Of a stretch of DNA of 64,000 bases, positions 11,221 to 24,000 are shown piece after piece (position 1 is the stretch's first letter; each line of letters starts with the position of its first letter). The stretch lies in assembly GCA_019802505.1 (NCBI GenBank), contig JAFMOC010000002.1, forward strand, positions 5,502,501 through 5,566,500. The letters run 5' to 3'. A program made the position numbers and the translations under genes. Source of the DNA: Corydoras sp. C115 (Eukaryota > Chordata > Actinopteri > Siluriformes > Callichthyidae). Under the pieces are notes generated by a model. The model saw only the letters and a program-made list of their open reading frames with translations, was not told the origin of the DNA and ran no database searches.

Positions 11221-11307
11221 ACATTACAGAAGAGAGTAAGGCAGAATAATAATGTTTGTATGATGTATTATAATTTCAGAAATATAAATGGATTAGAAGT
11301 ATTTTAC

Positions 11308-11660
11308 AGGGCGGCACGGTGGCTTAGTGGTTAGCACGTTCACCTCTCAGCGCTAGGGATTCCCGGTTCGAACCCAAATCTGGGCGGAGTTTCCATGTTT
11401 GCCCCGTGTCTGCGTGGGTTTCCTCCGGGTTCTCCAGTTACCTCCCAAAGTCCAAAAACATTGATTAATTCAATTGAATTCTCCAAATTGGCCCATATAT
11501 AGTGTGTTTGTGTGTGTCTGTGTGAGTGAGTGTGTGCCCAGTGATAGATTGGTGCCCTGTCCTTGGTGTATCTGCCCAGCACCCGAGATGTTCTCCCCTG
11601 GATGGGCATGGGGAAACCTCGCGACCCCAATAGAAGATAAAGCGGAAGATAATGGATGGG
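11308..11660 (+). mobile_element. Full-length SINE copy
   Basis: Complete copy with A box TGGCTTAGTGG at 11320-11330 and a slightly mutated B box (GGTTCGAACCC). Exact 14-bp target-site duplication TAGAAGTATTTTAC at 11294-11307 and 11661-11674. The tail is short and of the GGATG type. Confidence 0.92.
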
Positions 11661-11674
11661 TAGAAGTATTTTAC

Positions 11675-14600
11675 TCAGTCTTGTAGCATCTTTACAATAT
11701 TTGTTTGCATGTTTTCTTTACCAACTACATGTCTACTGCCTGCTTAGTTGCTTAGTTTAGGTATGTTGCAAAAAGTTACTTAAAAATAAATAAGTGTAAA
11801 TTGTGCAATTGAAATTACTCTTATATACCATACAAATACCCTTTGACTGTATTAGCCAATGTAAGTGCAGTAAAAAAAACTGACACACAAATGGGGCAGA
11901 ATCTTAATAAATGACTTAGCTGTTAATTTAAAATGATTAACATTAACAAGGTAGGGAAAAAATAATTGGAATGAAATTATCTAGATTAAAACACACCTGT
12001 CATTACCAGATTTAATCAATTGGAATGATAATTATTTCAGCATTTGTAAATGGGCAGGTGGTTAAAGTGAACTCTCCTGGAGCAAATTGGCCCAGTGTAC
12101 ATAGGTGGAGGAAGGGCAGTGAGTGGTTGTGCAATGAAGATGGCTACTGTCATGTCCAAAGCATACTAGCTTTTGGCTTTTGAGTTTTGACCCGTTTAGG
12201 TGTAGTGGAATAAAATTAAATTGGAAAAATTTGTCACCTTTTTGATAAACTATATTTAACTGAGTTCATTTGCTCTCAACTGCTTACTTTTATGGCTGAC
12301 AGTACTTGGTGAGGCTTGGGGTTGGCCATCTGGGCCTGGCTGACATCATGCTGCAAACTGCCAGAAAATATGGAGGAATATGTCCTTTAGGTAGATCAGG
12401 CAAGTGAACTGTAAAAAAAAATCCATCAGCTGCTCAAAAAAGGACAAGCCAGTAGGAAGATCAAAAGCATCAGTATGATCTCTTTACAGTTTATTGTTTA
12501 TGCTTCAGGGATAATTGGGACATGAACCAAAATCATTCATTAATATACTTTTATTCATATATTTTATTCAACAGGGTTGTGTCAAACTAAACTATTTTGA
12601 AATTGGAGCCCCAAGAAAAAAACTATCCAAACTCCACACTAAAAAAACTCATCCTCTCTATTAAACCAAGAACTGATTTGAAGTCAAGTGAGGTGCTTAC
12701 TTTTCAGTAAATGAAACTCAAAAAGTAAAAAAGTAATGTTCACATACGATCAGTTTATTTTACTTTGTAACCCTATACTTTTAACTCTGGTCATGCGTTT
12801 ACACAGTACAAATCCATTTATAAACAAAATTCAAAGTCTTGGACTTGGAAATTACATCAGTACATTTATATAAACGAGTAATTCAGAAACTTAATTTTTT
12901 TTTGGGGGGAAATTTGTCAAAAATAAAGCTTTATCATGTATGGTTTATAGCTTTATTTATTTAATTTATACAACATTCTTAATATTTCATCCATAGCTGT
13001 TGATGGTGGGACAAGACACCAGTCCAGTTTAGTTAATTTTTTGTTTACTGAAAACATAGGATAAACATAGGCCTTTTGTGTTTATGTGACATTTTCTAAG
13101 TCATTTATAACATACTGCATCAAAAGTGTTTTCTAGAATGACTTCTCAGCAGTGTATTTTGAAACTGTCTTAGAAGCAGATTACTAATCCATTAGTTCGA
13201 TACAACATGCTTGTTTTTTATTGGTACAGCATGAAATATATTTCCAAACTGTATTCAACTTAATTTAAGTCAAATAGGGTTAAATAAAATTAGACAATAA
13301 AAAGCTGACAACACATCACCTTTTCTGATGAGTCTCATTTTCTGTTGCGCCTTTCAGAAAATAGGAACAGATTATTTCATTAAATATAAAAGCATTGATC
13401 CATTCTGCATTATGACAGGGTATATTTTCTTGGCAAAATTCGGGCTTCTTAATATTACATTAGCAACATGTAAATACCATTGTCTTTAAGAGTATGTTGC
13501 AGATCAGAAAAATCCCTTTATTATTTATTAGTGTACTCATCTTCTGATGGCTAATCCCTGTAGATTAACACACATTAGTGTTCAAATCATTTTAAACTTG
13601 TTACTTGAACATATCAGCATATTGACTGTACTACCCTCCACAATCACTAGATCTGAACCGATTAGGGCATTTTTGGGATGAAGTGGAATGAGAGATTAAT
13701 TTCCAATAAATCTGCAGTGCCATGTCAGTGTGGACTAACTGAAATAAATTTTGCTAAAATTATAAAGCCTAAATGACTTTCATGGTCTGAAATTCATTGT
13801 GACAGATTAAAGAAATTACAAAAATGTGGTCAATGTCTAATACAGTACAGTGTAATATTTTTGAACTCTGTGATTAATGAACTATGTGAAAATATATGGA
13901 AGCTTTTGCTAAATGAGTAGTAGCAGAGATGAAAATTGGTTTAAACTGTTTCATGCCTACTGCATTCAATCAATGCTAATGTTGGTTAAGGCAATCCTCT
14001 GAAAAACCAGGTGTCTTATAACATCCGCCCTAAAGTTATTATTGATGCATTTAATGTGGTTTGTTTTGAATTAATGCCAAAGTGCAACTGGCACCATCAA
14101 CTAAATTACATACACTATAATTGTAAAAGAGTATTTGGACATCATATAAAAACAAACCAAACTATTTAAAATCATCTATAGCATTTAGAAATGTATGTCT
14201 ATTATACATGCACTTCAATGCATGTTTTATTGTGTAGATAGTTGTTCTCTGTAGCACCTCAGTCCTAGGGAATATTGTTTTGTTTCCCTGAGTACTGCAC
14301 ACAAATGTGTATAGTAGAAAAGACAATAAAAATACTTGGTACTTGATACTTGAAAAGTAAAATAATTAGAAAGAGCACAATGATGAGGTAAAAAAGGCTT
14401 TAGTGTGAATTATTGCAATATATTATAACATATCGTGTATATATATATATATATATCTTACTGTCTTACTTGTCTTACTTCTTCTATCACTTTATAACTT
14501 TATAATTTATTGGATATACATTATATAGTTAATTAATGTATTCTGTAAAATGCTTCTAAATAAATACATTAAATTGTTTTAAAAAAAAAGGAGTGTTCAT

Positions 14601-14690
14601 GTGTAACGCAGGTGAATATAGGGTTAAACTGTGTTTCATAACAAATATCCTCCATAAGTATAATATAATTAAAGCTTTTAAATTTAAAAG
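11675..14690. other. Intergenic DNA between stathmin-2 and uridine phosphorylase
   Basis: 3 kb of AT-rich DNA without a recognisable gene. Contains a Tc1-like relic (13625-13760) and a short (AT)n at 14438-14456. On the minus strand AATAAA at 14516-14521 could serve the uridine phosphorylase gene, 170 bp after its stop. Confidence 0.5.
13625..13760 (+). mobile_element. Tc1-like transposase relic
   Basis: The + strand translates in pieces to PPQSLDLNRLGHFWDEVE, a decayed form of the PSQSPDLNPIEHLWDELE block around the catalytic glutamate of Tc1 transposases. The glutamate has become Gly (IEH to LGH). No ends found. Confidence 0.55.
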
Positions 14691-17600
14691 TTAACTTCTC
14701 TTGTAGCAGTTCAGTTTCTTTTTAATGTAATGGCCAACCAGGCTCTGTGGCCGTTGTTGATAGCTGTGCAGGACATCATGAGAACTGGTCAGCTGGTCAC
14801 CTTTCTGACGGTCCAGAAGTGTTACACACACCACACCAGCTAAGAAACCAATAAAAACCAGACAAATGTTCAGCTATTTGCATTTGATTGCATGTAAATC
14901 AGAAACCAAGACTAATACAATGTAAGAGAAGTTAAATAACATTAACAATAATTTAAACGTAATAGTTTCTGTAGCTGCTTGCATTATAATTTATAAACAA
15001 CATGTTAAAAGAAAAGCAGCACAATTTATGCAATTCATTATGGATTTTATATACATATATATGGAAATATATGAAAAAAGTTCTGGAAAAGTCCTTTTTA
15101 GTTGCATTATTATTGACTGGACCCAAGCTTGTTGCGGAATATCATAATATCAGTGGTTGGGCTGATGGACTATCTTTTCAAAAGGTTGTATTTTAACTCC
15201 CAATGACCAAACAGATTATGTTATTTTGATTGGATCATTCTTGCTGCTGGCCTTTCTTCCTTAATAGAACAATGGATGTTCTGGTATTTCCAGCTTCCTG
15301 AGAACATTCCATAATTGTTTGTTGGCAACATAATCAAAGGCTTTGCTGTAGTTGATAAGGCACATGTTGACTTCCTTCTGAAAATCTTTGGCCTTTTTCC
15401 ATAATCCAGTATACATATGTGATTTAATCTAATATTTGACTGCCATTACTGAATCCTGCTTGCACATCTGGAAACTCTCTTTTAATGTTAAGCTCCAGTA
15501 TCTGTTAAATAATCTTCAGCATGACTTTCAACATAATCAACAAAATTCTTCAGTATTTCACAGTTCTTATCTATTTTCTTTAATATTGGGATATAAACTT
15601 GTCTAGGTTATAACTAGGTTATATTTTTCTTTATAAGAATATCTAACAGAAAATTTTACCTCTTAAATTACTCAGTTTGCACATTGCAGCAAAAACAGAG
15701 GATTCCATCTCAATATTGCGAACGCCTGCTGCATAAGCCTCAGCCAGGTAGTTCTGTTTTTCCTCTTCAGTGTATGAACAGAAAGCCCCATCCAAACGAG
15801 CCTGACCTGAATCCACAGCAACAATACAGTGAGTAATACAGCAGGTGATATATTACATACAATCTATAAATTATATGTTTAATATAAAGGAGTGGAAATG
15901 ACCTTCGTAAAAGTCCATCGTGCACATGGTGTTCCCAATAACTGTGTTAAACTCTGCTAGATCTTTACTACACTGTAGGAGCTCCTCTGCCAAGTCTACA
16001 TCCAACTCTGTGCTCCTCACCACTGGTTTACCCAAAATGACCTGCTCAAAACGGGGCAAGAACATGGCATCCACTGACTGCTTGGTAACCACCACTGTGC
16101 CTGGTTCCAGGCCTGAAAAAAAGGCAAAACAGGTCAAGTCAGCAGCCTTTGGGATTCTTTTTTTTTTTCAATTTGGTTCACAGTTTCTGCAGCTGATTAG
16201 CTGTGTTTGTATAATAGACATTAACTTGATTGTAACAAGGTTGTTATTTCTACTGTTAGTATATTATGCAAAAGATCTGAGTAAATATGTAGTGTGATTG
16301 AGCTTTGCATATTATTATACCTATTCCACCTGAGGTCCCAATGCGCAATATTGTGACGTCAGTGCAACGTGCATGGTAGAGAAGTTTGATGAGCTCGTGC
16401 AGCATTATTGCAATTGAGGGGATGCCCATGCCATGCTACAACACATGAAAATTAAAATTTTAATGAGTGTCAATGATGAACCCTCTCTCAGAGTCAAAGC
16501 TGAATTTGTAAAAAAGTAATTGTACTTACACTGACAGATAGCACAGGTCCTATTTTGTACATGGCATAACGGTCAGTGCCCTCGCAAATGTTTGGATAAT
16601 CTCCGTTTGGATCTGACAGACCCAACTCATTGGCAATGTACTCAATGAATGACTTCATCCTCCATGGACTTCCACCGACACAAACAAACTAGAAATAAAA
16701 AGAATCCAGCTACAGGATGAAACTTTAAAAAAAGGCCAACTTCAGCAACTTCATTCGAAAAGAGCATCCTATTTATTTACAAATTCACCTTGATGTCCCC
16801 AAATTTTGTTGGAAGATCATGTGTGGCTGTACCCAGGTTGAGATGATACAAAATGTCTTCTTTCATTGAGTCCAAATGAGGATTTGTCATGCATATTGTC
16901 CTGTAAATACCACAATGAAAAAATAATCACTCAGCATGTCATCTACATGAGTTTTTACAAACCGGGTTCCAAAAAAGTTGGGACACTAAACAAATTGTGA
17001 ATAAAAACTGAATGCAATGATGTGGAGATGGCAAATGTCAATATTTTATTCGTAACAGAACATAGATGACAGATCAAAAGTTTAATCTGAGTAAATGTAA
17101 CATTTTAAAGGAAAAATATGTTCAATCAAAATTTCACAGTGTCAACAAATCTTGAAAAAGTTAGGACAAGTAGCAATAAGTGGCTGGAAAAAGGAAATTG
17201 AGCATATAACGAACAGCTGGAAGACCAATTAACACTAATTAGGTCAATTGACAACATGATTGGGTATAAAAAGAGGTTCTCAGCGTGTCAGTGTCTCTCA
17301 GAAGCCAAGATGGAAAGAAGATCACCAATTCCACCATTGTTGCGCAGAAAGATGTGCAGCAATACCAGAGTGGTGTTACCAGTGTAAAATAGCAAAGACT
17401 TTTAAGTTATCATCAACCGTGCATAACATCATCAAAAGATTCAGAGAATCTGGAACAATCGCTGTGCATAAGGGTCAAGTAAAACTCTACTGGATGCTTG
17501 TGATCTCCAGGCCCTTAAACATCACCACACCTCACCACACCTCGAACAGGAAGCCACTGTCAAGGAAATAACAGAATGGGCTCAGGAATACTTCCAGAAA

Positions 17601-19767
17601 GCTTTGTCAGTGAACACAATCCACCGTTGCTAGCTGAAACTCTTCAGTGCAAAGAGGAAGCCATTTCTAAGCAAGCTCCACAAGCTCTGGGCCAGGGGTC
17701 ATTTAAAATGGAGTATGGCAAAATGGAAGACTGTTCTGTGGTCAGATGAGTCACGATTTGAAGATCTTTATGGAACACTGGGACGCCATGTCATCTGGAC
17801 CAGAGAGGACAAGGATAATCCAAGTTATCAACGCTCCGTTCAGAAGCCTGCATTTCTGATGGTATGGGGTTACATGAGTGCTTGTGGCATGGACAGCTTG
17901 CATGTCTGGAAAAACAACATTATTGCAAAGAACTATGTTCAGATTCTAGAACAACATATGTTCCCATCTACACGTACTGTCTTTCAGGGGAGGCCCTGCA
18001 TTTTTCAACAAGATAATGCCAGACCATATTCTGCAGCAATCACAACACCATGGCTACGTAGGAGAAGGATCCAGGTACTTAAACGGCCAGCCTGCAGTCC
18101 AGATCTTTCACATATAGAGAATATTTGGCGCATAATAAAGAGGAAGGTGAGACAAAGAAAGACAAGAGAAAGAAGAAACTGGTCTCCTCTGTCGCCAGAC
18201 GTCTGTTGAGTGTTCTAAGGAGAAGGGGGGATGCCACACAGTGAAAATTGCCTTGTCCAACGCCATGAAATTTTGAACGAATATTTTTCCCTTACATTGA
18301 TACATTCTTTTAGTTTAAACTTTTTGATCTGTGATTTGTGTTCTATTCTGAATAAAATATTGACTTTTGCCCTCTCCACATCATTGCATTGTTTTTATTA
18401 ATTGGTATTTTATTTGTTTCGTGTCCCAACTTTTTTGGAAGCCGGTTTGTACATTGTTTGCACTGTTTGCTTTTTATCCTGCTCTTTAATGATCAGGACC
18501 TTAATAGTATGACCACAGTACGGGTACTATTTGGGCAGTAGATTATTTTCAGCACTGATGTGGTGTTTTAGTGTGTGTTGAGCTGATATGAGTGGATCAG
18601 ACACAGCAGTGAGGCTGGAACTTATAACTGTATTCAATTACTCATTTGTTGCTGCACTGTTTGTGTCAGGAGCTAATATGGTGGATAATGAGGAGGTGGA
18701 CCTAATGAAGTTTCCAGTAAGTGTATATTTACATCAGAACATTTCAGGTGGTTTTGAGAATAAATAAATAAAAAAACATAGACCACACTGATTCTGCATT
18801 TATATACTTAATTACTACATTATTATTATTACTATTATAGGAACCTCATTTAAGATAATGGACAAAGATACAGTCTGAGATTTTGCTCCAGGAACACAAA
18901 CGCATGGCTTTATTTATAAACCTTTAAAAAGGCATTTACTTAAATCACGAACGATATATGAATTTTAATAATATACAGAACAAGAACATCTGTTATATTA
19001 ATGTGTGTGTTTAAGGCTAGATGTAATCAGTTCCAGTTTATAAAATGGTAAAGACCTGATTATTCCTGTGCCAAAATAAACTAAGAGTAGTTTAATAAAC
19101 CATGAGAAAAAGGCAGTATGAAATATCACAGCAAACATAGAATTATTATGTTTTACAGTGTGATCATAAATTGTTACAGTGACTTAGCAGAATAATTCTG
19201 TAAATGATTAACTATTCACAGTAGAATCCCGTCAGCTTACTGTAAAACGATGTATGCTAAAACATTAAAACCTTAAACTTTACTCAAACCAGCAAGTGTA
19301 CAGTTTTAATATGAGATATCACAGTCACTTTTAATAGGAAATTACGTAATCCACTCAGTTGTACTATTGTGTACTAATATATGTAATACTGATATTACAT
19401 CAAATTAACTGTCGATTATTGTTTTTGTTTCTGCTGCCCACCTTTCACATTTCTCTCCGTTTTTCTGATCACTGATTCCGGACGGCATTATTCCTCCTTG
19501 AAATCCTGTAACAGTAAAATCATGTGTCAACAGCAAAAGCAGCAGACACCGAGTGACCTTCCTCTGCTGCTCTGAAATCTCTTTTCCGTATTAATCAATA
19601 TATGAACCATTCGAATATCTAAGCATAACATATAGCAACTTACACGGAATTAAAAAGCAAGTTACCTCAATAAAATTGTGAGTAGGAATTCGATGAGCAG
19701 ACCGAACCTCCCGTGAGGATGCTCTTTTTTTCGTGTCTGTGTGTATTCTCTTACCTGGGTTGAACAT
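14691..19767 (-). CDS. Uridine phosphorylase (UPP1/UPP2 family), complete, eight coding exons
   Basis: Cleaves uridine with phosphate to uracil and ribose-1-phosphate in cytosolic pyrimidine salvage. Coding exons in order: 19755-19767, 19442-19505, 16789-16900, 16530-16688, 16321-16435, 15903-16112, 15660-15806, 14691-14839; GT-AG, phases fit, 322 aa (human enzymes about 310-317). Key blocks: FGDIKFVCVGGSP (phosphate site), DYPNICEGTDRYAMYKIGP, SHGMGIPSIAIMLHELIKLL, GTSGGIGLEPGTVVVT (about residues 149-164), FEQVILGKPVVRSTELD, GNTMCTMDFYEGQARLDGAF, VRNIEMESSVFAAMC and VTLLDRQKGDQLTSSHDVL. I chose the start in exon 1 (MFNPGFQGGI) because it is in frame across the splice to the internal MPSG; starting at MPSG (19488) gives 312 aa and cannot be excluded. 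NPHLD and VRSTELD look like UPP2, DYPNIC and YAMYK like UPP1, so I give no symbol. A Tc1-like transposon lies in the 2.5-kb intron. Confidence 0.92.
15235..15560 (-). mobile_element. RTE-type LINE reverse-transcriptase relic
   Basis: In an intron of the uridine phosphorylase gene, same strand. Minus-strand pieces read REFPDVQAGF, then WIMEKAKDFQKEVNMCLINY, SKAFDYVANKQLWNVLRKLE and IPEHPLF, i.e. the RT block with a YxKAFD motif as in RTE/BovB elements. Frameshifts and a short remnant: a dead copy. Confidence 0.6.
16958..18449 (+). mobile_element. Tc1/mariner transposon with long terminal inverted repeats
   Basis: 1492 bp, flanked by TA (16956-16957 and 18450-18451). The left end starts CAAACCGGGTTCCAAAAAAG; the right end is its inverse with one mismatch in that stretch. 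Similarity between ends extends about 140 bp inward, including TGCAATGATGTGGAGA and GTCAATATTTTATTC. It carries the damaged transposase described separately and lies antisense in an intron of the uridine phosphorylase gene. Confidence 0.88.
17295..18209 (+). pseudogene. Tc1-like transposase, frameshifted
   Basis: The catalytic half is one open frame from 17715: WSDESRF (first Asp), FQQDNARPYSA (second Asp) and SPDLSHIENIW (Glu), with 34 residues between second Asp and Glu (DD34E). The N-terminal DNA-binding half is broken: 17260-17571 is in another frame and stops separate the parts. The C-terminus ends early at SPLSPDVC. The catalytic triad survives but the gene cannot give a full-length protein. 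Confidence 0.75.
18485..18705. mobile_element. Fragment of the old palindromic repeat family
   Basis: 'ttattttcagcactgatgtg', 'gttttagtgtgtgttgagct' and 'tgagtggatcagacacagca' are in the order seen in the other copies (22590, 57050). Decayed, ends not defined. Confidence 0.45.
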
Positions 19768-19880
19768 TAGTGCTTTCCCTTTACGCCGACATATAGACCG
19801 TGCGCGTATTTTAAACCACACCCCACTGTACATATAGTGCACTTGATAGGGTGTATAAGTCATTTTTTTAATAGCGCATA
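19756..19880 (-). promoter_or_regulatory. Presumed 5' UTR/promoter of uridine phosphorylase
   Basis: Immediately upstream of exon 1. On the minus strand a TTTAAAATA element (about 19810) could act as TATA box roughly 40 bp before the ATG. Inference only. Confidence 0.35.
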
Positions 19881-20213
19881 TAGTGCACAGATGGAGGGAG
19901 GGAGGCTCTGTTTAATATCGTGCCCATGACATCCGGCTTTATCTAAGGGGTGCGTGCAGAGTTTCACGGTCATTTGGGAAGCGAACAGCGACCCACCGAG
20001 GAACCAAATATATCAGTTTTACACAGAATGAAACACAATACACAATTTCCTGAATTAGGAAATAAGGGCGTATGTTAAAAGTAATGCAGCTGATGTAACA
20101 ACTTGATGCATCCAGATACATATGGAATAATAAATAGGTATTTTATTTCGTAAATATAATGAAAATCTTAATACACTTTATTTCTTTTTTTTTATTTTAT
20201 CTATGCCTTATTT

Positions 20214-20553
20214 CATTCATTCATTATCTCCTGCTGTATCCTCTATTAGGGTCGCGGTGGGGTTCCCCATGCCCATCCAGGGGAGAACCTCTCAGGCGCT
20301 GGGCAGATAGACCCAGGACAGGGCACCAATCTATCGCTGGGCACACACTCACTCACACACACTCTATAGGGGCAATTTGGAGAACTCAATTGACTTGATC
20401 CATGTTTTTGGACTGTGGGAGGAAACCGGAGAACCCGGAGGAAACACACGCAGACACGGGGAGAACATGGAAACTCCACCCAGATGGGGATTTGAACCGG
20501 GTATCCCTAGTGCTGAGAGGCGAACGTGCTAACCACTAAGCCACCGTGCCGCC
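20214..20553 (-). mobile_element. Full-length SINE copy, left member of a recombinant pair
   Basis: Complete from (TGAA)n tail to GGCGGCACGGTGG head. The left flank is CTATGCCTTATTT (20201-20213). Its own right flank (TTATATTAAATAT) does not match; the matching site is instead at 21035-21047, beyond the next copy. Confidence 0.88.
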
Positions 20554-20844
20554 TTATATTAAATATAGTTCTTGCAAATTTAATACTGTTATTTTATTCA
20601 TTTCCTTGTCTCCTTAGAGGGTTCTGAACAAAAAGTAATTATTACTTAATCATGCATTGAAGCAAAATATTCAAACAATCAAGAAAAGACAATGAAGGCT
20701 CCATAAAACAGAAATAAACCCTTTCATACACCATTGTGTATTTATTAATGAGAAGGGCAGTGCTTTCCTTGGTATTAAACCCTAGTTAACTTTTTAAAAA
20801 CATCAGCCTGAATCACAACAAATAGTTTCAGTATACATATACAA

Positions 20845-21034
20845 ACACACTCTATATGGGGTAATTTGGAGAATTCATTTGACCTTGATCCATGTTTTTG
20901 GACTGTGGGAGAACCCGGAGGAAACCCACGCGGACACGGGGAGAACATGGAAACTCCACCGAGATGGGAATTCGAACCGGGAATCCCTAGTGCTGAGAGG
21001 CAAATGGGCTAAACACTAAGCCATTGTGCCGCCC
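20845..21034 (-). mobile_element. SINE head half, right member of a recombinant pair
   Basis: Contains the middle and the tRNA-like head but no tail half. The right flank at 21035-21047 is CTATGCCTTATTT, identical to the left flank of the copy at 20214. See the finding on this locus. Confidence 0.85.
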
Positions 21035-21047
21035 CTATGCCTTATTT

Positions 21048-24000
21048 GTTTTTTTGTAATTTGTATGTATGTTTATATGTATTTGATATTGTTTTATGCT
21101 AAATTGTAATTTATTCTTTCATTCTAAATCAGAATACTAAAACCTTTGTTGAAAGCACAATTAGGTTGTTTATCACCCAAAATTTGTTTTCATTTGTAGG
21201 ATTAAACTTTTAGATAAAAAAATACAAACGTGTCTAATCTCAGAAAAGTGTACTGTACCTGGAGTGTTCCATGAACTGAGGTTACAAACTTCAAATTCAA
21301 AGGATTAGAAACATACTATACTATACTATAGTTTTAGAAACTTACTTTAATGTTCTTCATAACTACCATCCATGTTGACAACATATCTTCTTGATACTTC
21401 TTAAAAGACAATGAAACAGTTCAGCACTTGTTTTGTTTATTTTTATACTTCTATATTTTAATACTTTAATATTTTTTCTGACAACAGTCAGTTTTAAAAT
21501 GTCTAAGCAATAGAACAGCAATAAAAATGTTCTTGTCTTAATGTAGCTTTTAGCAACCTTTTATTTTCATAATGCCATTTTTAAACTCAAAGCCTAATTT
21601 CATGCCTTTTATGTTTTGATTTAAAGGCTTTAAAAAGTAAAGCTTCTAAAAACTAGAATATGTGGAGCATTTAATTTAATTTAATTTAAATTAATTTAAT
21701 TAATAGTAAATTGTCAATCTATTTCCAAAACGATGTTTGTACTCCCCTAAATGTCAATGAAAAAATGCAGCTGTGCAGAAGAAACTACCCCATCAGAAGA
21801 AATGCTCATGCTACTGCCGGATGTTCAGGGCTCTTAAAGCATTTCCTTACTCTGTGTATACTTCATAAAACTTGAATGTTTTTCTTATTTTATGTACAGT
21901 AAACATATTTTGTGTAGTAAACAAATGAAGCAATATGTAAGCTGCCTTTTTTTTTTTCATTTTTCACTATTTGATGACAAGGTTTATTTAATAGAATATA
22001 AAATTAGTAGGAATGATGTTACTTATGGTCCCCACTGTAAACTGAGTCAAAAAGCACAGAAAGCTTTTCCAAAACAATTTTATCTACAGAAAGTAATAAA
22101 CTTAAATACAACAACAAAGTACACAAATGGTATAATTATCAGAAATAAATATTAAGATTAAAGCAGTGAAGTCACTACAGCAGTCAGAGCCCAGTTTACA
22201 GCAAGCAGTAAATTATGAAATGTCCATGACATAAGTTTTCTATAAACAGTGCATAAACCCCATGGATGCAGTCAATTTAAGTATAAAGTGCACAAAGTCT
22301 CAAGCTCAAACTATTATTATTCTTCCAGTTCAGTCACAAAACTCAAACAAGCACATGTAAGTGAAGGTTAGTAAGCAAAACACACAATCTCACTCACTGA
22401 AAACATTAGGTGGACACCAGAAAAATAAACAATAGAAAATTGAGTATGGTCATGCCATAACGTAAAGTCAGGGGATTTATGCTGTGGTCACAATACTGTG
22501 CTCTGCCAAAAATCCAAATGCTTTTACAAATACAAACATAATGCATTTACATTTTAACAACTGGGATTATGAATTTTTTTTATTACAATTGGTGGTAACT
22601 TAACTAAGTCCACCTCCTCATTTCCACTTCTTTAATGGTCTGGACCCCCAATAGTCAAACATTATTTTGGTGAAAGTTTATTCTCAGCACTGCAGTAGCA
22701 CTGACACATGGTAGTGGTGTGTTAGTGTATTATGTGGTGAGGCTATTGAATCACATAGTCCACCAACCAAAAATTTACAGCCAGAAACCTGTTAGCTCTG
22801 ATAAAAAAAGCAAAGAAATGGAGGAGCTATTTTCTCCAATTTACACCCATAATGTGAATGTGAATATTTGAGACTGTTTAAAAGTTGGTGAATATAACGT
22901 TTAAAAATTCTGGACAAACTGTCTGATTCAATAGCAAGTAGTGTAACAAACACATTAAAAATAGCAATGTCAGTACAGTGCTGAGAATGGTCCACCATTT
23001 AAATACCTGCTTAGTAGAGGTCCTAGTAGAGTAAAGAACAAATTTTAGGGGATGGCCAAGGTTGAACTACAAAACGCATACATATTGTATAGATAAACAA
23101 TTAGAACAGATGAAAAACAGAACTAATAAACATCTAAAGTGTAGAAACATGCAAGTGTATCTACTGAAGTGGCCTATAAATGACTATCTTACAGAAAGAA
23201 AGAATGAACAAACCAGAAAAAAAATAATCACCACTTGGGCAAATCTAGGAACAAGACAAAAAGTAAGAGATTAAATTATGATGCACAAATAATACAATGG
23301 CACTTAAAAAAAACTAATTCATGTTAGACATACACATGTGTTTCTAAATATTCAAAATGCTTTAAATTATATAAACACTTAAAATTATGTATTTGTAAAT
23401 CCACTGCAATTATACAGATGCCCACTTTAAAATGATTTAAAATTTGAATAATCTCCAAGGTAACAGAAAAAAACAGAATGTAACAATCGTGGAAACTGTA
23501 AAATAAAAATAAGCTGATTAAGTTGTTACAGCATCTATTAGTGAGGAAACATCATCTCAGTAAATTTAACTATTATGATTGTTAAACCAAGTCTTTATAA
23601 TGACTTATACTTGATTGCAACAAAGCAATGAATGCCAGACTTACATCTTGAATGATCAGCCACAATAGCTGATCCTTAATCCCTGCTAAATGGTGAAATG
23701 AGCTCGCTAACACTGAGCAGGGGGGCCAGGGGCATTAACATTTGGACCAGATCAGCAAAAGGTAGGCATTTGATGATACTGCAGTACACGTTGCTGCTCT
23801 CTAACTTCCTGACTCATCAAAAAATATAAAAACACTGATGCATGAAAGGCTACTTTCTTAGTACTTTTAATAACTGCTTATCTTCTGATATTTTCACAAA
23901 GACTTTACTCAAATTGTGTTAAAATAACAGACATACAGAAAACTTTTTCTTTTCATTGAGTAAGGGCAACAAATAATGGCTAGCCTGGTTTGAACTGAAA

